Assembly (NCBI RefSeq): GCF_904846415.1
Contig: NZ_CAJHAR010000003.1
Location: forward strand, 62,001-126,000
Origin: Psychrobacter piscatorii
GTDB lineage: Bacteria > Pseudomonadota > Gammaproteobacteria > Pseudomonadales > Moraxellaceae
DNA: 64,000 nucleotides
Reading direction: 5' to 3'
The notes beneath the pieces are model-generated. The model worked only from the letters and a program-made list of their open reading frames with translations. It did no database searches and was not told where the DNA came from. Below are positions 9,285 to 18,216 of the stretch, one piece after another (within the stretch, counting starts at the first letter, position 1; each line of letters begins with the position of its first letter). Position numbers and translations under genes: made by a program.

Positions 9285-9824
9285 ATGGATATGGACGAGG
9301 TTTTTGCTGCTATAGCAGGTGAAACATTAGAGATTTATCAGGACAAATATAAGTTACGCTCAAGAATATTAAGTGAAGCAAGTCAGTATATAGAAACAGA
9401 TTTTTCAGATTGGCCACCTATCACCTTTAATTGGGATTTATCAAAAGAAGGTCAACGCTTCTCTTTAGATAGTGAGAATGAATCAAGTTTTAAAACTCGC
9501 TATCCAGAAGGCTTTATATTGGGAACGGTGAAATTAGATGCTCTAGATAAAAAACTATGTCATTTTAGCCGTAGAGATGAAGGTGAGTTGTGGACGGTAG
9601 GGTATAAAAGTAGACTGGCATATTTGATTGTTTATTTATCTGAAAAGAGACCTATATCACCGCCACTGGTAAAACCTCACCTTATCGGCGAGGTCATATT
9701 GAAGGGTGGCCATCACCGGTATGCTATTGCAAAAGAAATAGGGGAGAAGTATATTCCTATTTATGTAGAGCCAAAGTATAGAAAAGAAATCGATAAACTC
9801 ATGGAAATAGATTGGATTAGCTAG
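9285..9824 (+). CDS. ParB/sulfiredoxin-fold-like hypothetical protein
   Basis: A 179-residue cytoplasmic protein that I cannot assign to a named family. Its C-terminal third has LVKPHLIGEVILKGGHHRYA (split by family as a hydrophobic strand, a G-G-H-H-R loop and a helix). This resembles the 'DGxHR' phosphate-binding loop of ParB-like nuclease and sulfiredoxin folds, and IPIYVEPKY then matches the following strand. The N-terminal 110 residues have no recognisable motif. The gene is AT-rich compared with its neighbours, stands alone between a terminator and convergent htpX, and its stop codon lies inside a palindrome. It could be a stand-alone ParB-fold enzyme or a remnant of a mobile or toxin-type module. 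Confidence 0.7.
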   Translation: MDMDEVFAAIAGETLEIYQDKYKLRSRILSEASQYIETDFSDWPPITFNWDLSKEGQRFSLDSENESSFKTRYPEGFILGTVKLDALDKKLCHFSRRDEGELWTVGYKSRLAYLIVYLSEKRPISPPLVKPHLIGEVILKGGHHRYAIAKEIGEKYIPIYVEPKYRKEIDKLMEIDWIS

Positions 9825-9850
9825 AGTAGTGAGATAAGCACTGTACTCTA
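9822..9850. terminator. Palindrome between convergent genes, possible weak terminator
   Basis: TAGAGTAGTG pairs with CACTGTACTCTA (a small bulge in the second arm) around an AGATAAG loop, overlapping the stop codon of the upstream gene. There is no clear T-tract, so its role as a terminator is uncertain. Confidence 0.35.
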
Positions 9851-9893
9851 CATCGTACTTCTAATGATATCGTAGCTATATTTTTCTCCATTA

Positions 9894-10805
9894 TCACTCA
9901 CTAGGATTATATTCTCTCAACGCTGCAATACGGTCATCCAATGTTGGGTGTGAACGGAATAGATTCGCAATACTAAAGCCTTGCGTTTGTCCTGATGAGA
10001 TCGCAAATGCTTTCATACTCTCAGGCATTTGATCCGGTCGCTGTGCAGAGGGACGCAACGCATCAAGCGCACTGATCATTTTTTCGCGGCTGGCAAGTTT
10101 TGCCCCCATTTGATCTGCACGAAATTCACGTAAGCGTGAGAACCACATCACGATAGCAGACGCTACAAACCCAAGTAAGATATCCATCACAATACTAGTG
10201 ATAAAGTAACCGATACCTGGGCGATCACTGGTGTTTTTGAACACAGTACGGTCCACGAAGCTACCGATAATGCGCGCAAAGAACATCACAAAAGCATTGA
10301 CCACCCCTTGAATAAGGGCAAGAGTTACCATATCACCGTTAGCCACATGACCAATCTCATGCGCCAATACCGCTTCGACTTCATCTTGATTCATATTCTG
10401 TAGTAGACCAGATGAAACCGCCACCAGCGCTTTATTCTTATTCCAGCCAGTCGCAAAGGCATTTGGCTGCGAATTGTTAAAAATACCAACCTCAGGCATA
10501 CCGATGTTTACCGCTTGCGCTTGTTTTGCCACTGTATCGACCAGCCATTGCTCAGTTGGGTTACGTGCGGATTCTATCACCACTGTACCCGTGGATTTTT
10601 TGGCCATCCATTTTGACAGAAATAGCGAAATCATTGAGCCGACCATACCGTAGATACCGCACATAACTGCAAGACTGACATAATTTAGTCCACCTGCCGT
10701 GTATACACCGCCAATCCCAAAAAATCTGGATAGTATCCCAAACACAATGCTAAAGACCACGATCACGGCCAAGTTGGTCAATAAAAACAATCCAATACGC
10801 ATCAT
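9894..10805 (-). CDS. htpX: Membrane-bound zinc metalloprotease HtpX
   Basis: M48B-family quality-control protease of the inner membrane that degrades damaged membrane proteins, in parallel with FtsH. Two N-terminal membrane segments (about residues 5-25 and 38-62) are followed by the zinc-binding [11 protein letters not shown] motif near residue 145 and further membrane segments around 160-220. The third zinc ligand Glu lies in [10 protein letters not shown], and DDRIAALRE is at the C-terminus. Its 303 residues match the family. It is monocistronic. Envelope-stress control (CpxR in E. coli) is known for the family but no operator was recognised here. Confidence 0.96.
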   Translation of the reverse strand: MMRIGLFLLTNLAVIVVFSIVFGILSRFFGIGGVYTAGGLNYVSLAVMCGIYGMVGSMISLFLSKWMAKKSTGTVVIESARNPTEQWLVDTVAKQAQAVNIGMPEVGIFNNSQPNAFATGWNKNKALVAVSSGLLQNMNQDEVEAVLAHEIGHVANGDMVTLALIQGVVNAFVMFFARIIGSFVDRTVFKNTSDRPGIGYFITSIVMDILLGFVASAIVMWFSRLREFRADQMGAKLASREKMISALDALRPSAQRPDQMPESMKAFAISSGQTQGFSIANLFRSHPTLDDRIAALREYNPSE

Positions 10806-11155
10806 GACGCTAATTTCCTATTTAAAGTGTTGGTATGGCCTAGATAGGCGGTTATCTAAGAGGTTTGTTTGCTATGATAGATTTTACTGGGGTTTTGTGT
10901 GTCATACTATTTTAATAATGTCAAAGTACTAAAATAATTATATTGTCCCAACAATAGCGAGATTTTTTGAGATAATTAGCGAACTAGGTATATTAGCTCG
11001 TTGCCAAGACTAGTTAGCTACATTACAACATCACCGAAACTATTGCCTATTGATCTAAGTATTAAGTTTTGGTCAAATATTTCTTATTTTGATTTCTCCG
11101 AAGATAAGAATGACCAAGATTAATCCTTAAAAAATTATAACAATGAGAACATCCC
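10806..11155. other. Intergenic spacer between htpX and the PhzF-family gene
   Basis: About 350 AT-rich bases between divergent genes, containing the promoters for both. No ORF, RNA gene or strong repeat was seen. Confidence 0.5.
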
Positions 11156-11968
11156 ATGCAACTAGAAATAAATATTATAGACGCCTTCACTGACACGTTG
11201 TTCAAAGGTAATTCCGCTGCGGTTATTGTGACAGATGAATGGTTAGATGATGCTTTGATGCAGTCTATTGCGTCTGAAAATAACTTGTCTGAAACAGCTT
11301 TTATCGTTGTTGATGACAAAGGTGTTTATCATATTCGTTGGTTTTCACCATTGACCGAAATTGACTTCTGTGGTCATGCGACTTTAGCCGCTGCCTATGT
11401 ATTGTTTAATAAAAATTCAAACGTACAGTCGATTAACTTTTCAGCCAAAGCGGTTGGTATTTTGATAGTCGCAAAAACAGATTCTGGCAAAATGCAAATG
11501 GATTTTCCCAATAGAATGCCTGAAAAAGTCGATGACATTCCTGATAGTTTATTAGCAGGTCTATCCATTGCACCTGCTGAAGTCTATCGCAATACTCAAG
11601 CATATTTTGTCATCTATGACTCTGAAACTAATGTATTGAATGTCGCGCGTGATAATGAGAAGTTGAAGCAGCTAGCGCCTTATGATTTGGTGGTAACTTG
11701 TCAGGCAACCTCAGAAAAGTATCATGATTATGATTTTGTCTCTAGATACTTTTGGCCAGCAAATGGTGGTGACGAAGACCCAGTAACTGGTTCGGCTCAT
11801 ACTGGGCTTGCACCTTTGTGGGCAGAGCGCCTGGGTAAAAGCGAATTGATTGCCTATCAAGCATCCAGTCGCGGCGGCGTGCTTGACTGTACCGTAACAG
11901 GGGATAGAGTGCTTATTTCTGGCAATGCTGTACCCTATCTGACTGGATTTATCACCGTTGAGGAGTAG
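11156..11968 (+). CDS. PhzF-family isomerase/epimerase-like protein
   Basis: Belongs to the PhzF/diaminopimelate-epimerase fold family. The N-terminal IIDAFTDTLFKGNSAAV matches the family start. The conserved acid lies in NNLSETAFI near residue 46, DFCGHATLAAAYVLF near residue 75 forms the mid-domain signature, and DPVTGSAHTGLAPLW near 208 repeats the pattern in the second lobe. Its 270 residues match the family. The substrate cannot be deduced: there are no phenazine genes here, so this is a housekeeping paralogue of unknown reaction. The small YnfA-family membrane gene begins 6 bases downstream. Confidence 0.9.
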   Translation: MQLEINIIDAFTDTLFKGNSAAVIVTDEWLDDALMQSIASENNLSETAFIVVDDKGVYHIRWFSPLTEIDFCGHATLAAAYVLFNKNSNVQSINFSAKAVGILIVAKTDSGKMQMDFPNRMPEKVDDIPDSLLAGLSIAPAEVYRNTQAYFVIYDSETNVLNVARDNEKLKQLAPYDLVVTCQATSEKYHDYDFVSRYFWPANGGDEDPVTGSAHTGLAPLWAERLGKSELIAYQASSRGGVLDCTVTGDRVLISGNAVPYLTGFITVEE

Positions 11969-11974
11969 ATACGT

Positions 11975-12307
11975 TTGACAGAACTGAAGACCGTTGGACT
12001 GTTTGCTCTGACCGCATTGGCTGAGATTGCAGGGTGTTATCTGCCTTATCTGTGGCTGCGGGAAGGCAAGTCAATCTGGCTGCTAATACCTGGCGCGCTG
12101 AGTTTGGTCGCCTTTGTTTGGCTGCTGTCATTACATCCAACTGCTGCAGGTAGGGTTTATGCAGCCTATGGCGGTGTATATATTTTTATGGCAATAATAT
12201 GGTTATGGGCTGTCGATGGTATTCGTCCGACTTCATGGGACATAATAGGTGCTGTGGTCGCGCTACTTGGCATGGCGATCATTATGTTTGCGCCACGCAG
12301 TGCCTAA
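11975..12307 (+). CDS. YnfA/UPF0060 family small membrane protein
   Basis: A 110-residue integral membrane protein with four hydrophobic segments (about residues 5-25, 32-52, 58-78 and 85-105) and the family signatures [19 protein letters not shown] and [15 protein letters not shown]. It resembles small multidrug transporters in topology, but the function of UPF0060 is not established. The start is TTG at 11975, supported by a GAGGAG ribosome-binding site overlapping the end of the PhzF-family gene and by alignment with the family N-terminus. The two genes are likely co-transcribed. Confidence 0.9.
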   Translation: MTELKTVGLFALTALAEIAGCYLPYLWLREGKSIWLLIPGALSLVAFVWLLSLHPTAAGRVYAAYGGVYIFMAIIWLWAVDGIRPTSWDIIGAVVALLGMAIIMFAPRSA

Positions 12308-12381
12308 CGAAAAACGAGAGGCCAACTAAAAAAACGCCAATTAAACCATTAGGTCAGATCGGCATATTGATATGAGAAATA

Positions 12382-12504
12382 TTAATGTTTACCTAAAATA
12401 CTACCATTGTCGTCTTTCTTCGCTTGTTTCGCCGCTTTCTTTTCTTTTGCTGTCAGAAGCGGCTTCTTTTTGACGTTCTTTTTACTGTCTTGACCTTTAC
12501 TCAT
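12382..12504 (-). CDS. Lysine-rich 40-residue hypothetical protein
   Basis: A short ORF of 40 codons starting ATG at 12504, reading MSKGQDSKKNVKKKP at the N-terminus, then a Lys/Ala helix-like segment (KEKKAAKQAKK) and an acidic end DDNGSILGKH. A clear AAAGGA ribosome-binding site lies 7 bases upstream of the start. About one third of the residues are Lys, giving a strongly basic protein that could bind nucleic acid or ribosomes; that is an inference. I believe similar tiny K-rich proteins occur in related genera but cannot verify it here. Confidence 0.65.
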   Translation of the reverse strand: MSKGQDSKKNVKKKPLLTAKEKKAAKQAKKDDNGSILGKH

Positions 12505-12899
12505 GGTAATTCCTTTGTAGATAATGCATACAACCCGCTAAGCTAATTGAGCTGACTTAAGGTAAGTATGGTGACGACTAACATAGTCGCTTACTAAATC
12601 GAGTATAGGCTTAAGCATTAGTAATAGATAGCACTCGCACAATTCGCCTACGTTACGATGATAATGCAACTCCTTTATCCTTTTTGCTAAGTAGTTTTTG
12701 CGCGGAATGACAGTTAACTCCGATATGGTTAACCCTAAGCTACCAATTGATTCGTTCAATCAATCATGGTATTCATAAGTGCTTACTTACGGATACATGA
12801 CGATTTGCTATACTAAGGCATAAACCGATTAATCAATGCGGCAAACTCTTATTTATTAACATTTAGCACCATCGTGCTCACTGTTTTGGTCACCTTATT
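12505..12899. other. Intergenic spacer upstream of the queD-like gene
   Basis: Nearly 400 bases between the tiny lysine-rich gene and the queD-like gene. A 73-codon minus-strand ORF (12538-12759) would need a TTG start without a ribosome-binding site and is not called. Nothing else was seen. Confidence 0.4.
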
Positions 12900-13520
12900 A
12901 TGCGTATACGTAAACTATTCAAATTTGAAAACGCTCATATCGTTCGCAACTGTAGCTCTGAGCGCTGCAAGCACTCCATTCATGGTCACAGCTATCAGAT
13001 TGAGCTGATTTTAGAAGCCACCCGTTTAGACCATGGGCAAATGGTTTATGATTTTGGGCTGCTAAAATCTTCTATCAAAGACATTATCGACAGTTTTGAT
13101 CATGCCATTTGTTTCTGGAACAAAGACGATCCTGAATATGTCGCAGCGTGTAAGAAGTTTAGCGCGCGTTGGATTAGCCTGCCAGTATCCCCATCGGCAG
13201 AGCAATTCTCTCGGGTGATTTTCTTTTGGGCGCAAGAAATATTGCGCCAGACGCAAATGCAAAATGGTGAAGCGGATGTCAGTGTGTATTCAGTAATTGC
13301 CCATGAGACCGCAACGGGCTACGCGCAGTGTTTCGCCGATGATGTGGCCAATGATCAAATGGGTAAGCTGGTTTTAGAGGATTTCGAATTTAGTGAACAA
13401 GTTCGTGCTGAATGGACGGACTCTGAGCTATACGCCAAGCTGATTCGCGGTGAAAGCTTTACTAATCCAACGGTGACTATGCAGGTACAGACAGAGCAAG
13501 CACAGGCAGGTTCAGACTGA
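12900..13520 (+). CDS. queD: 6-carboxytetrahydropterin synthase (QueD/PTPS family)
   Basis: Converts dihydroneopterin triphosphate to 6-carboxy-tetrahydropterin in queuosine precursor synthesis. Zinc-ligand histidines are visible in FENAHIV (His13) and HGHSYQIEL (two His near residue 30), with a candidate catalytic Cys just before (CKHSIHGHSY). YDFGLLK is the substrate-pocket segment, FDHAICFW carries the conserved Asp-His, and HETATGYAQC carries the His-Glu pair. At 206 residues it is longer than the 120-150 of classical QueD, with an insertion around residues 75-105 and an acidic/Gln-rich tail. It overlaps tsaE in a TGATG junction, indicating translational coupling. Confidence 0.85.
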   Translation: MRIRKLFKFENAHIVRNCSSERCKHSIHGHSYQIELILEATRLDHGQMVYDFGLLKSSIKDIIDSFDHAICFWNKDDPEYVAACKKFSARWISLPVSPSAEQFSRVIFFWAQEILRQTQMQNGEADVSVYSVIAHETATGYAQCFADDVANDQMGKLVLEDFEFSEQVRAEWTDSELYAKLIRGESFTNPTVTMQVQTEQAQAGSD

Positions 13521-14050
13521 TGCGTAACGATCAATCAATAGAAAATAGTGACACTGTGCAAACGCTGATACTGAACTCTGAGCAAGATACACAGTTATTG
13601 GCTAAGCAGCTCGCAGCGTTGCCGCTGAAGGGCAGTGTGTGGCTGGCAGGGGATTTGGGCGCTGGTAAAACTACTTTAACGCGTTACTGGTTGTATGCTC
13701 TCGGTCATACTGGTGCGGTAAAAAGTCCCACCTACACGTTGGTTGAGCCTTATAGTATCGAGCAAAATAATGGTACAACCAAGCCCGTCTATCATGCAGA
13801 CCTATACCGTCTCCAAGACCCAGAAGAGCTTTCTTTTATTGGGTTTGATGAGTATCTAGATGAGCCTGAAGTACTAGTCATTATTGAATGGGCGAGCCGT
13901 GCTGATGGGTACCTACCAATGCCAACTTTGTTTATCGATATGACACAAGTTGAAAGCGACGATAAAGGTAATGAAGTACGCCAAGTGCAATTAAAAGTAT
14001 CAAAAGCGGGCCAAGCGCAAGGTCTGGATTTATCAAAACTTAATATCTAA
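13520..14050 (+). CDS. tsaE: tRNA threonylcarbamoyladenosine biosynthesis ATPase TsaE
   Basis: ATPase that works with TsaB and TsaD to form t6A37 on ANN-decoding tRNAs. The Walker A motif GDLGAGKTTLTRY lies near residue 43, the family signature KSPTYTLVEPY near 70, then HADLYRL and a Walker-B-like VLVIIEWASRA. The 176 residues are slightly longer than usual because of a short insertion after the signature and a C-terminal tail. The start codon overlaps the queD stop (TGATG), and mutL follows 41 bases later. Confidence 0.94.
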   Translation: MRNDQSIENSDTVQTLILNSEQDTQLLAKQLAALPLKGSVWLAGDLGAGKTTLTRYWLYALGHTGAVKSPTYTLVEPYSIEQNNGTTKPVYHADLYRLQDPEELSFIGFDEYLDEPEVLVIIEWASRADGYLPMPTLFIDMTQVESDDKGNEVRQVQLKVSKAGQAQGLDLSKLNI

Positions 14051-14091
14051 ATGACACCACTTGCCATTTTTTTAAAATATGACATCTATCA

Positions 14092-15831
14092 ATGCCAGAT
14101 AATCACCCTAACACACGCATCAAAAAACTATCACCGCTGCTTATCAACCAACTAGCAGCAGGTGAGGTCGTGACACGTCCAGCAGCGGTCGTCAAAGAGC
14201 TGCTCGAAAATGCCATTGATGCAGGTGCCACCAATATTGAGATACGTATTACTCAAGGTGGTATGGGTATGATTGAAGTGGTGGATAACGGTGTGGGTAT
14301 TCATCCTGATGATATAGTGATGGCGATTACTCGTCATGCGACTAGCAAAGTCGCCGATGTTGCGAACTTGCATGGTATTACAACATTAGGTTTTCGCGGT
14401 GAAGCATTAGCAGCGATGGCTGCTGTGTCTCGTTTGAGCTTAACCAGCAGTCATGATGATAGTGGTATTGGCCGTCAATTGCAGGTGGCTGGTGTATTAG
14501 ATGATATGCCGAAGCTCACACCAGTCGTTCATAATCGCGGCACAACAATCATAGTCAAAGACTTATATTTTAATGTGCCTGCCCGCCGCGGTAATTTAAA
14601 ATCTATTGCCACTGAATTTGGTCATATCGAAACGATCGTCCGTGAAGTCGCACTGGCGCGAGCCGATGTTGCACTGACGCTTTTCCATGACAACAAAAAG
14701 CGCTTGTCATTAACTGCAAGTGCATCGAGCATCGCTAATAATGATGCCAGCCACCTCCCATTGGCACGCTTAGAACAAGCGACGGGTATGGCATTGATGG
14801 ATAATGTGCTAAAAATATCTATAGACCTGTCGAATATTATACAACAGCCGATAAATCATGATAATGACAGTCTACTGAATCAAGCATCGATTAGCGGCTG
14901 GTTATGGCCGATGACTGATGAGCAGATAGCATTACCAAAGCTAATTTATGTGAATGGTCGATTGGTAAAAGAATTATTGATTAGCAATCAGATACGTCAA
15001 CTGGCTCAGAGTGCACAGTTAGCAGGTGTGGGGTATGCGCTTTATTTTGACTTGCCAACCCAGTGGTTAAATGTCAATGTACATCCATCGAAGCAGCGTA
15101 TCAAAATCAGTCCGCTAAATAACATCATGGCTCACTTAAGCCATGCGATTCGTTCACAGCTGAAAATAGTTAATGTTACTCCAAGGGTTGCTAGCCCCGA
15201 TACTTCAGAAGTATCAAAAAAAGACGTCTCTGTAGATAATTTGCCTGACACACATGTACCCAATGATATGCCTACAGAGCACACAAGACAGAGCAGGCAA
15301 GTACAAGCTCCTAGGCAGTCATATCAATCTGCCTCAAGCAAATCATTTTTAAATAAGTCGCCAGCTCAAGAATCAACACTATCTTATGTCGATGAGCCGT
15401 TACAGCAAAGTCGCAATACTTCGTATCGTTCATCCGATGCGCCTACAACTGCATCCTTACCAATCTGCTTGGATATTATTAATGATGCAGAGGCTATTGG
15501 TATCGACTCAACCGCAGCTGATAAAAACCTACCTTGGCTCTTATTTTATCATCAAGGGCAATGTCTATTAATAAGTACTAAAGACTGGCAATCAAAGGTA
15601 AGCCGATTGTTTGAGTCATCTATATTTAGCAATAAGGCGTTTAAAAAAGATAAAATGCCAAACAGTGCTATGGAGATCAATCATCAGCTTATTCGGGTCA
15701 ATTCACAAATGTCGGCACAGGACTCGATGGTCTTTGTCGCAGACCTCGCTGATATACTGACAAGAAATGCCATCAAAATCTTGGGCAGTCATCGTTTAGT
15801 CACACTAATGTTATCTTCTATATCCGAATAA
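14092..15831 (+). CDS. mutL: DNA mismatch repair protein MutL
   Basis: GHKL ATPase that links MutS mismatch recognition to strand incision. The N-terminal ATPase has QLAAGEVVTRPAAVVKELLEN, then IDAGAT and DNGVGI, and GFRGEAL near residue 100. The transducer domain holds YVNGRLVK and NVNVHPSKQ. A Ser/Gln/Pro-rich linker spans about residues 365-460. The C-terminal dimerisation domain is short: total length is 579 residues, and I see no DQHAAxERxxYE endonuclease motif, although an endonuclease-free C-terminus is expected only in MutH-containing bacteria. The usual amiB is absent between tsaE and mutL. Confidence 0.95.
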   Translation: MPDNHPNTRIKKLSPLLINQLAAGEVVTRPAAVVKELLENAIDAGATNIEIRITQGGMGMIEVVDNGVGIHPDDIVMAITRHATSKVADVANLHGITTLGFRGEALAAMAAVSRLSLTSSHDDSGIGRQLQVAGVLDDMPKLTPVVHNRGTTIIVKDLYFNVPARRGNLKSIATEFGHIETIVREVALARADVALTLFHDNKKRLSLTASASSIANNDASHLPLARLEQATGMALMDNVLKISIDLSNIIQQPINHDNDSLLNQASISGWLWPMTDEQIALPKLIYVNGRLVKELLISNQIRQLAQSAQLAGVGYALYFDLPTQWLNVNVHPSKQRIKISPLNNIMAHLSHAIRSQLKIVNVTPRVASPDTSEVSKKDVSVDNLPDTHVPNDMPTEHTRQSRQVQAPRQSYQSASSKSFLNKSPAQESTLSYVDEPLQQSRNTSYRSSDAPTTASLPICLDIINDAEAIGIDSTAADKNLPWLLFYHQGQCLLISTKDWQSKVSRLFESSIFSNKAFKKDKMPNSAMEINHQLIRVNSQMSAQDSMVFVADLADILTRNAIKILGSHRLVTLMLSSISE

Positions 15832-15883
15832 ATATCAAGCTGACTGCTATTTTAGTCAATTACATATTAAGAAAGGCAATTCT

Positions 15884-17047
15884 ATGCAACATTCGTCTGA
15901 TAGCGTATCTAAAAATCTGTCGGATAATAGTGTCGTGTGTCTGATGGCGCCAACTGCTAGTGGAAAAACAGCATTGGCATATGAGCTATACGATACAGGT
16001 CGTTTTGAGCTAATTTCTGTGGATTCAGCACTGATATATCGCGATATGAATATTGGTACCGCAAAACCAACAGCAGATGAGTTAACGCGTTATCCGCATC
16101 ATCTGGTTGATATTATTGACCCTATGCAAAGCTATAGCGTCGCTGAATTTGTTAATGATGTAGCGCGTCTTATTGATGAGTGTCATGAGCGCAAAAAGAT
16201 ACCGCTGTTAGTAGGCGGTACTATGATGTACTACATGGCGCTACTTGATGGCCTGTCTCCAGTGCCTGATAGCGATGACAGCGTACGTGCGCGCGTAGAA
16301 CAATGGCGCCAAGAAGAAGGTATCGAGGCGCTGTACCATTATCTTGGCAGCATTGACCCAGCCAGCCATCAGCGTTTGAATGCCACCGATACTCAGCGTA
16401 TCACTCGCGCGATTGAAGTCTATTTGCAGACAAATAAGCCGATAAGTGAGTGGCAACGTCAGCCAAAACAAGCGCTATCACATAATCCAGAGCAGCAGTG
16501 GCACGCGCTATCAGTGATGCCTGATCGTCCATGGTTGCACCAGCGTATTGAGCAGCGCCTAGCTATTATGTGGAATGAAGGACTAGTAGAAGAGGTCATT
16601 AGCTTACTTGAAAAGTATCCTTTAACGCCTAACATGCCCTCGATGCGCTGTGTGGGCTACCGTCAAGTACTAGAGTATCTGGTCCATATTGACCATGAAA
16701 TATTTGATAAGCAGCATTTAGATAAAACCCAATTTTACGAAGCTTTTGTAGTACCTGACAGTCTCACGGGAGAAAATGAAACACAAAATAGTGATGCTCA
16801 ATTAACTGCTCAGTCAATCTTGCTAAACCCTGAGACCGAGGCGCTTGCTTGTCAGGAAATGCAAAATAAGGCATTATATGCTACAAGGCAGCTGGCAAAG
16901 CGTCAGTACACATGGTTGCGAAAAGTAATGCAGCTCCCTAATGCCTCTTCAACATTGGCAATGGGGTCTGATAGTACTGCTACTAATAACACCATAGCAC
17001 TAAAAACATTTGCGACGATGGAGCAGGCAAGAAATTATCTGTATTGA
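15884..17047 (+). CDS. miaA: tRNA dimethylallyltransferase
   Basis: Adds a dimethylallyl group to A37 of tRNAs reading UNN codons. The N-terminal P-loop APTASGKTALAYEL lies near residue 22, then ISVDSALIYRDMNIGTAKP, HHLVDIIDP, the LLVGGTMMYYMALLDGL segment, and DTQRITRAIEV. At 387 residues it is about 70 longer than typical MiaA: a Glu/Asn/Gln-rich insertion of about 45 residues (near 275-320) separates the substrate-channel part from the closing ATRQLAKRQYTWLRK motif, and a Thr/Ser/Asn-rich stretch lies near the end. It follows mutL after 52 bases and precedes hfq. Confidence 0.95.
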   Translation: MQHSSDSVSKNLSDNSVVCLMAPTASGKTALAYELYDTGRFELISVDSALIYRDMNIGTAKPTADELTRYPHHLVDIIDPMQSYSVAEFVNDVARLIDECHERKKIPLLVGGTMMYYMALLDGLSPVPDSDDSVRARVEQWRQEEGIEALYHYLGSIDPASHQRLNATDTQRITRAIEVYLQTNKPISEWQRQPKQALSHNPEQQWHALSVMPDRPWLHQRIEQRLAIMWNEGLVEEVISLLEKYPLTPNMPSMRCVGYRQVLEYLVHIDHEIFDKQHLDKTQFYEAFVVPDSLTGENETQNSDAQLTAQSILLNPETEALACQEMQNKALYATRQLAKRQYTWLRKVMQLPNASSTLAMGSDSTATNNTIALKTFATMEQARNYLY

Positions 17048-17465
17048 AAAGATGTTTCTTACTTTTTACTTTATAAGAATCAAACTTAATGTGGATTATT
17101 TTCGTAGAAAGCTCTATTCAGAGATGAAAGCATAATCACAATTAGTTTCAAAAATTAGCATAGATAGCTGTTATAATTTAAACTCTCTGAAAATGCAGTA
17201 TCAAACAGATATAACTGCTTCGTTAATAAGCATTGGTTGACATTTGTAGATAAAAATAATTAATGAAACAAGTAGTTACTTAATTGTTTACAATAATAAC
17301 GTATTCACGATAAAGTGGAATAACTTAAGAACAATGAATATTTATTTAGATACGTTTTATAAAGAAAACATATTATTGTATCTACCTTTTAGCCATTATA
17401 ATTAAATTGACACTTAGAATAATTGGCACTCAAAACATAACTATATAATATTTAGGAGAGATTTC
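17048..17465. other. AT-rich spacer upstream of hfq
   Basis: About 420 very AT-rich bases that should contain the hfq promoter(s). A TTGACA (17407-17412) and a TATAAT (17444-17449) are present but 31 bases apart, so they do not form one promoter. No ORF was seen. Confidence 0.45.
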
Positions 17466-17996
17466 ATGTCAAAAGGACAAACTTTACAAGATCCATTCTT
17501 GAATTCGCTGCGCAAAGATCGCATTCCTGTTTCTATTTTCTTGGTTAACGGTATCAAGTTGCAAGGCCAAATTGAATCGTTCGATCAATATGTTGTACTC
17601 CTCAAAAATACAGTTAGTCAAATGGTATATAAACATGCCATCTCAACCGTAGTGCCAGCTCGTAACCCGCGTAGTAGTACAACTACGACAGGTACTGGCG
17701 CTCAACCTCAAGGCTCAGCGCAAACTGGCTACCAAGGTGGTGGCTTTGAGCGTGGCAGCAATCCTGCTGCGGGCGGTTTTGAAGAGCGTGGTTTTGCCTC
17801 TAGCCGTAGTGGGTTTAATCGCGGTGGGTTTAGTCAAGGTCAAGAACGTGGCTTTGAGCGTGGTAGCTTTGGACAAGGTCAGGAACGCGGTTTTGAGCGC
17901 GGCGGTTTTGGACAGGATCGTGGCTTTGATGCATCGACGGACAATACAGGCTTTGAAGAAAAGCCGGATAACGGATCGAATGATACCAATAGTTAA
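17466..17996 (+). CDS. hfq: RNA chaperone Hfq with extended glycine-rich tail
   Basis: Sm-fold hexameric chaperone that pairs small RNAs with mRNAs. The core (residues 1-68) is canonical: [37 protein letters not shown] (Sm1) and the Sm2 motif [10 protein letters not shown]. Beyond residue 70 comes a 105-residue tail that is rich in Gly, Phe, Arg and Glu. It contains repeats of a roughly 12-residue unit, GQERGFERG(S/G)FG, and closes with an acidic end. Long Gly-rich tails are known in Moraxellaceae Hfq. The ribosome-binding site TTAGGAGAG lies just upstream, and an intrinsic terminator follows. Confidence 0.96.
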   Translation: MSKGQTLQDPFLNSLRKDRIPVSIFLVNGIKLQGQIESFDQYVVLLKNTVSQMVYKHAISTVVPARNPRSSTTTTGTGAQPQGSAQTGYQGGGFERGSNPAAGGFEERGFASSRSGFNRGGFSQGQERGFERGSFGQGQERGFERGGFGQDRGFDASTDNTGFEEKPDNGSNDTNS

Positions 17997-18060
17997 TTAG
18001 CTACACAAATTGAGTGTATTATCCAAATATACATTACGAGACATGATTTATACGATTAAG

Positions 18061-18086
18061 ACCTGCTGCTATAGTGGGTTTTTTTT
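18061..18086 (+). terminator. Probable hfq terminator
   Basis: A 7-bp stem with two wobble pairs (ACCTGCT with AGTGGGT), loop GCTAT, followed by at least seven T residues. Confidence 0.65.
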
Positions 18087-18216
18087 ATATAAATAAGCAG
18101 ATAGTTACTGTAAAAAATAATGGCTGCCTCCATTATATAAATAGTAGGCCATTATTAATATGAAACAGAGTATAGTAAAATACTAGGTTGATTCATTATA
18201 AAAATAGAGCAGATTC

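Noticed and set aside
12538-12759. A 73-codon minus-strand ORF in the spacer before the queD-like gene
   Set aside because: It needs a TTG start with no ribosome-binding site, and no family resemblance is visible. It remains possible but unsupported.
17407-17449. TTGACA and TATAAT upstream of hfq as one promoter
   Set aside because: The spacing is 31 bases, and a start from the TATAAT would fall inside the ribosome-binding site.
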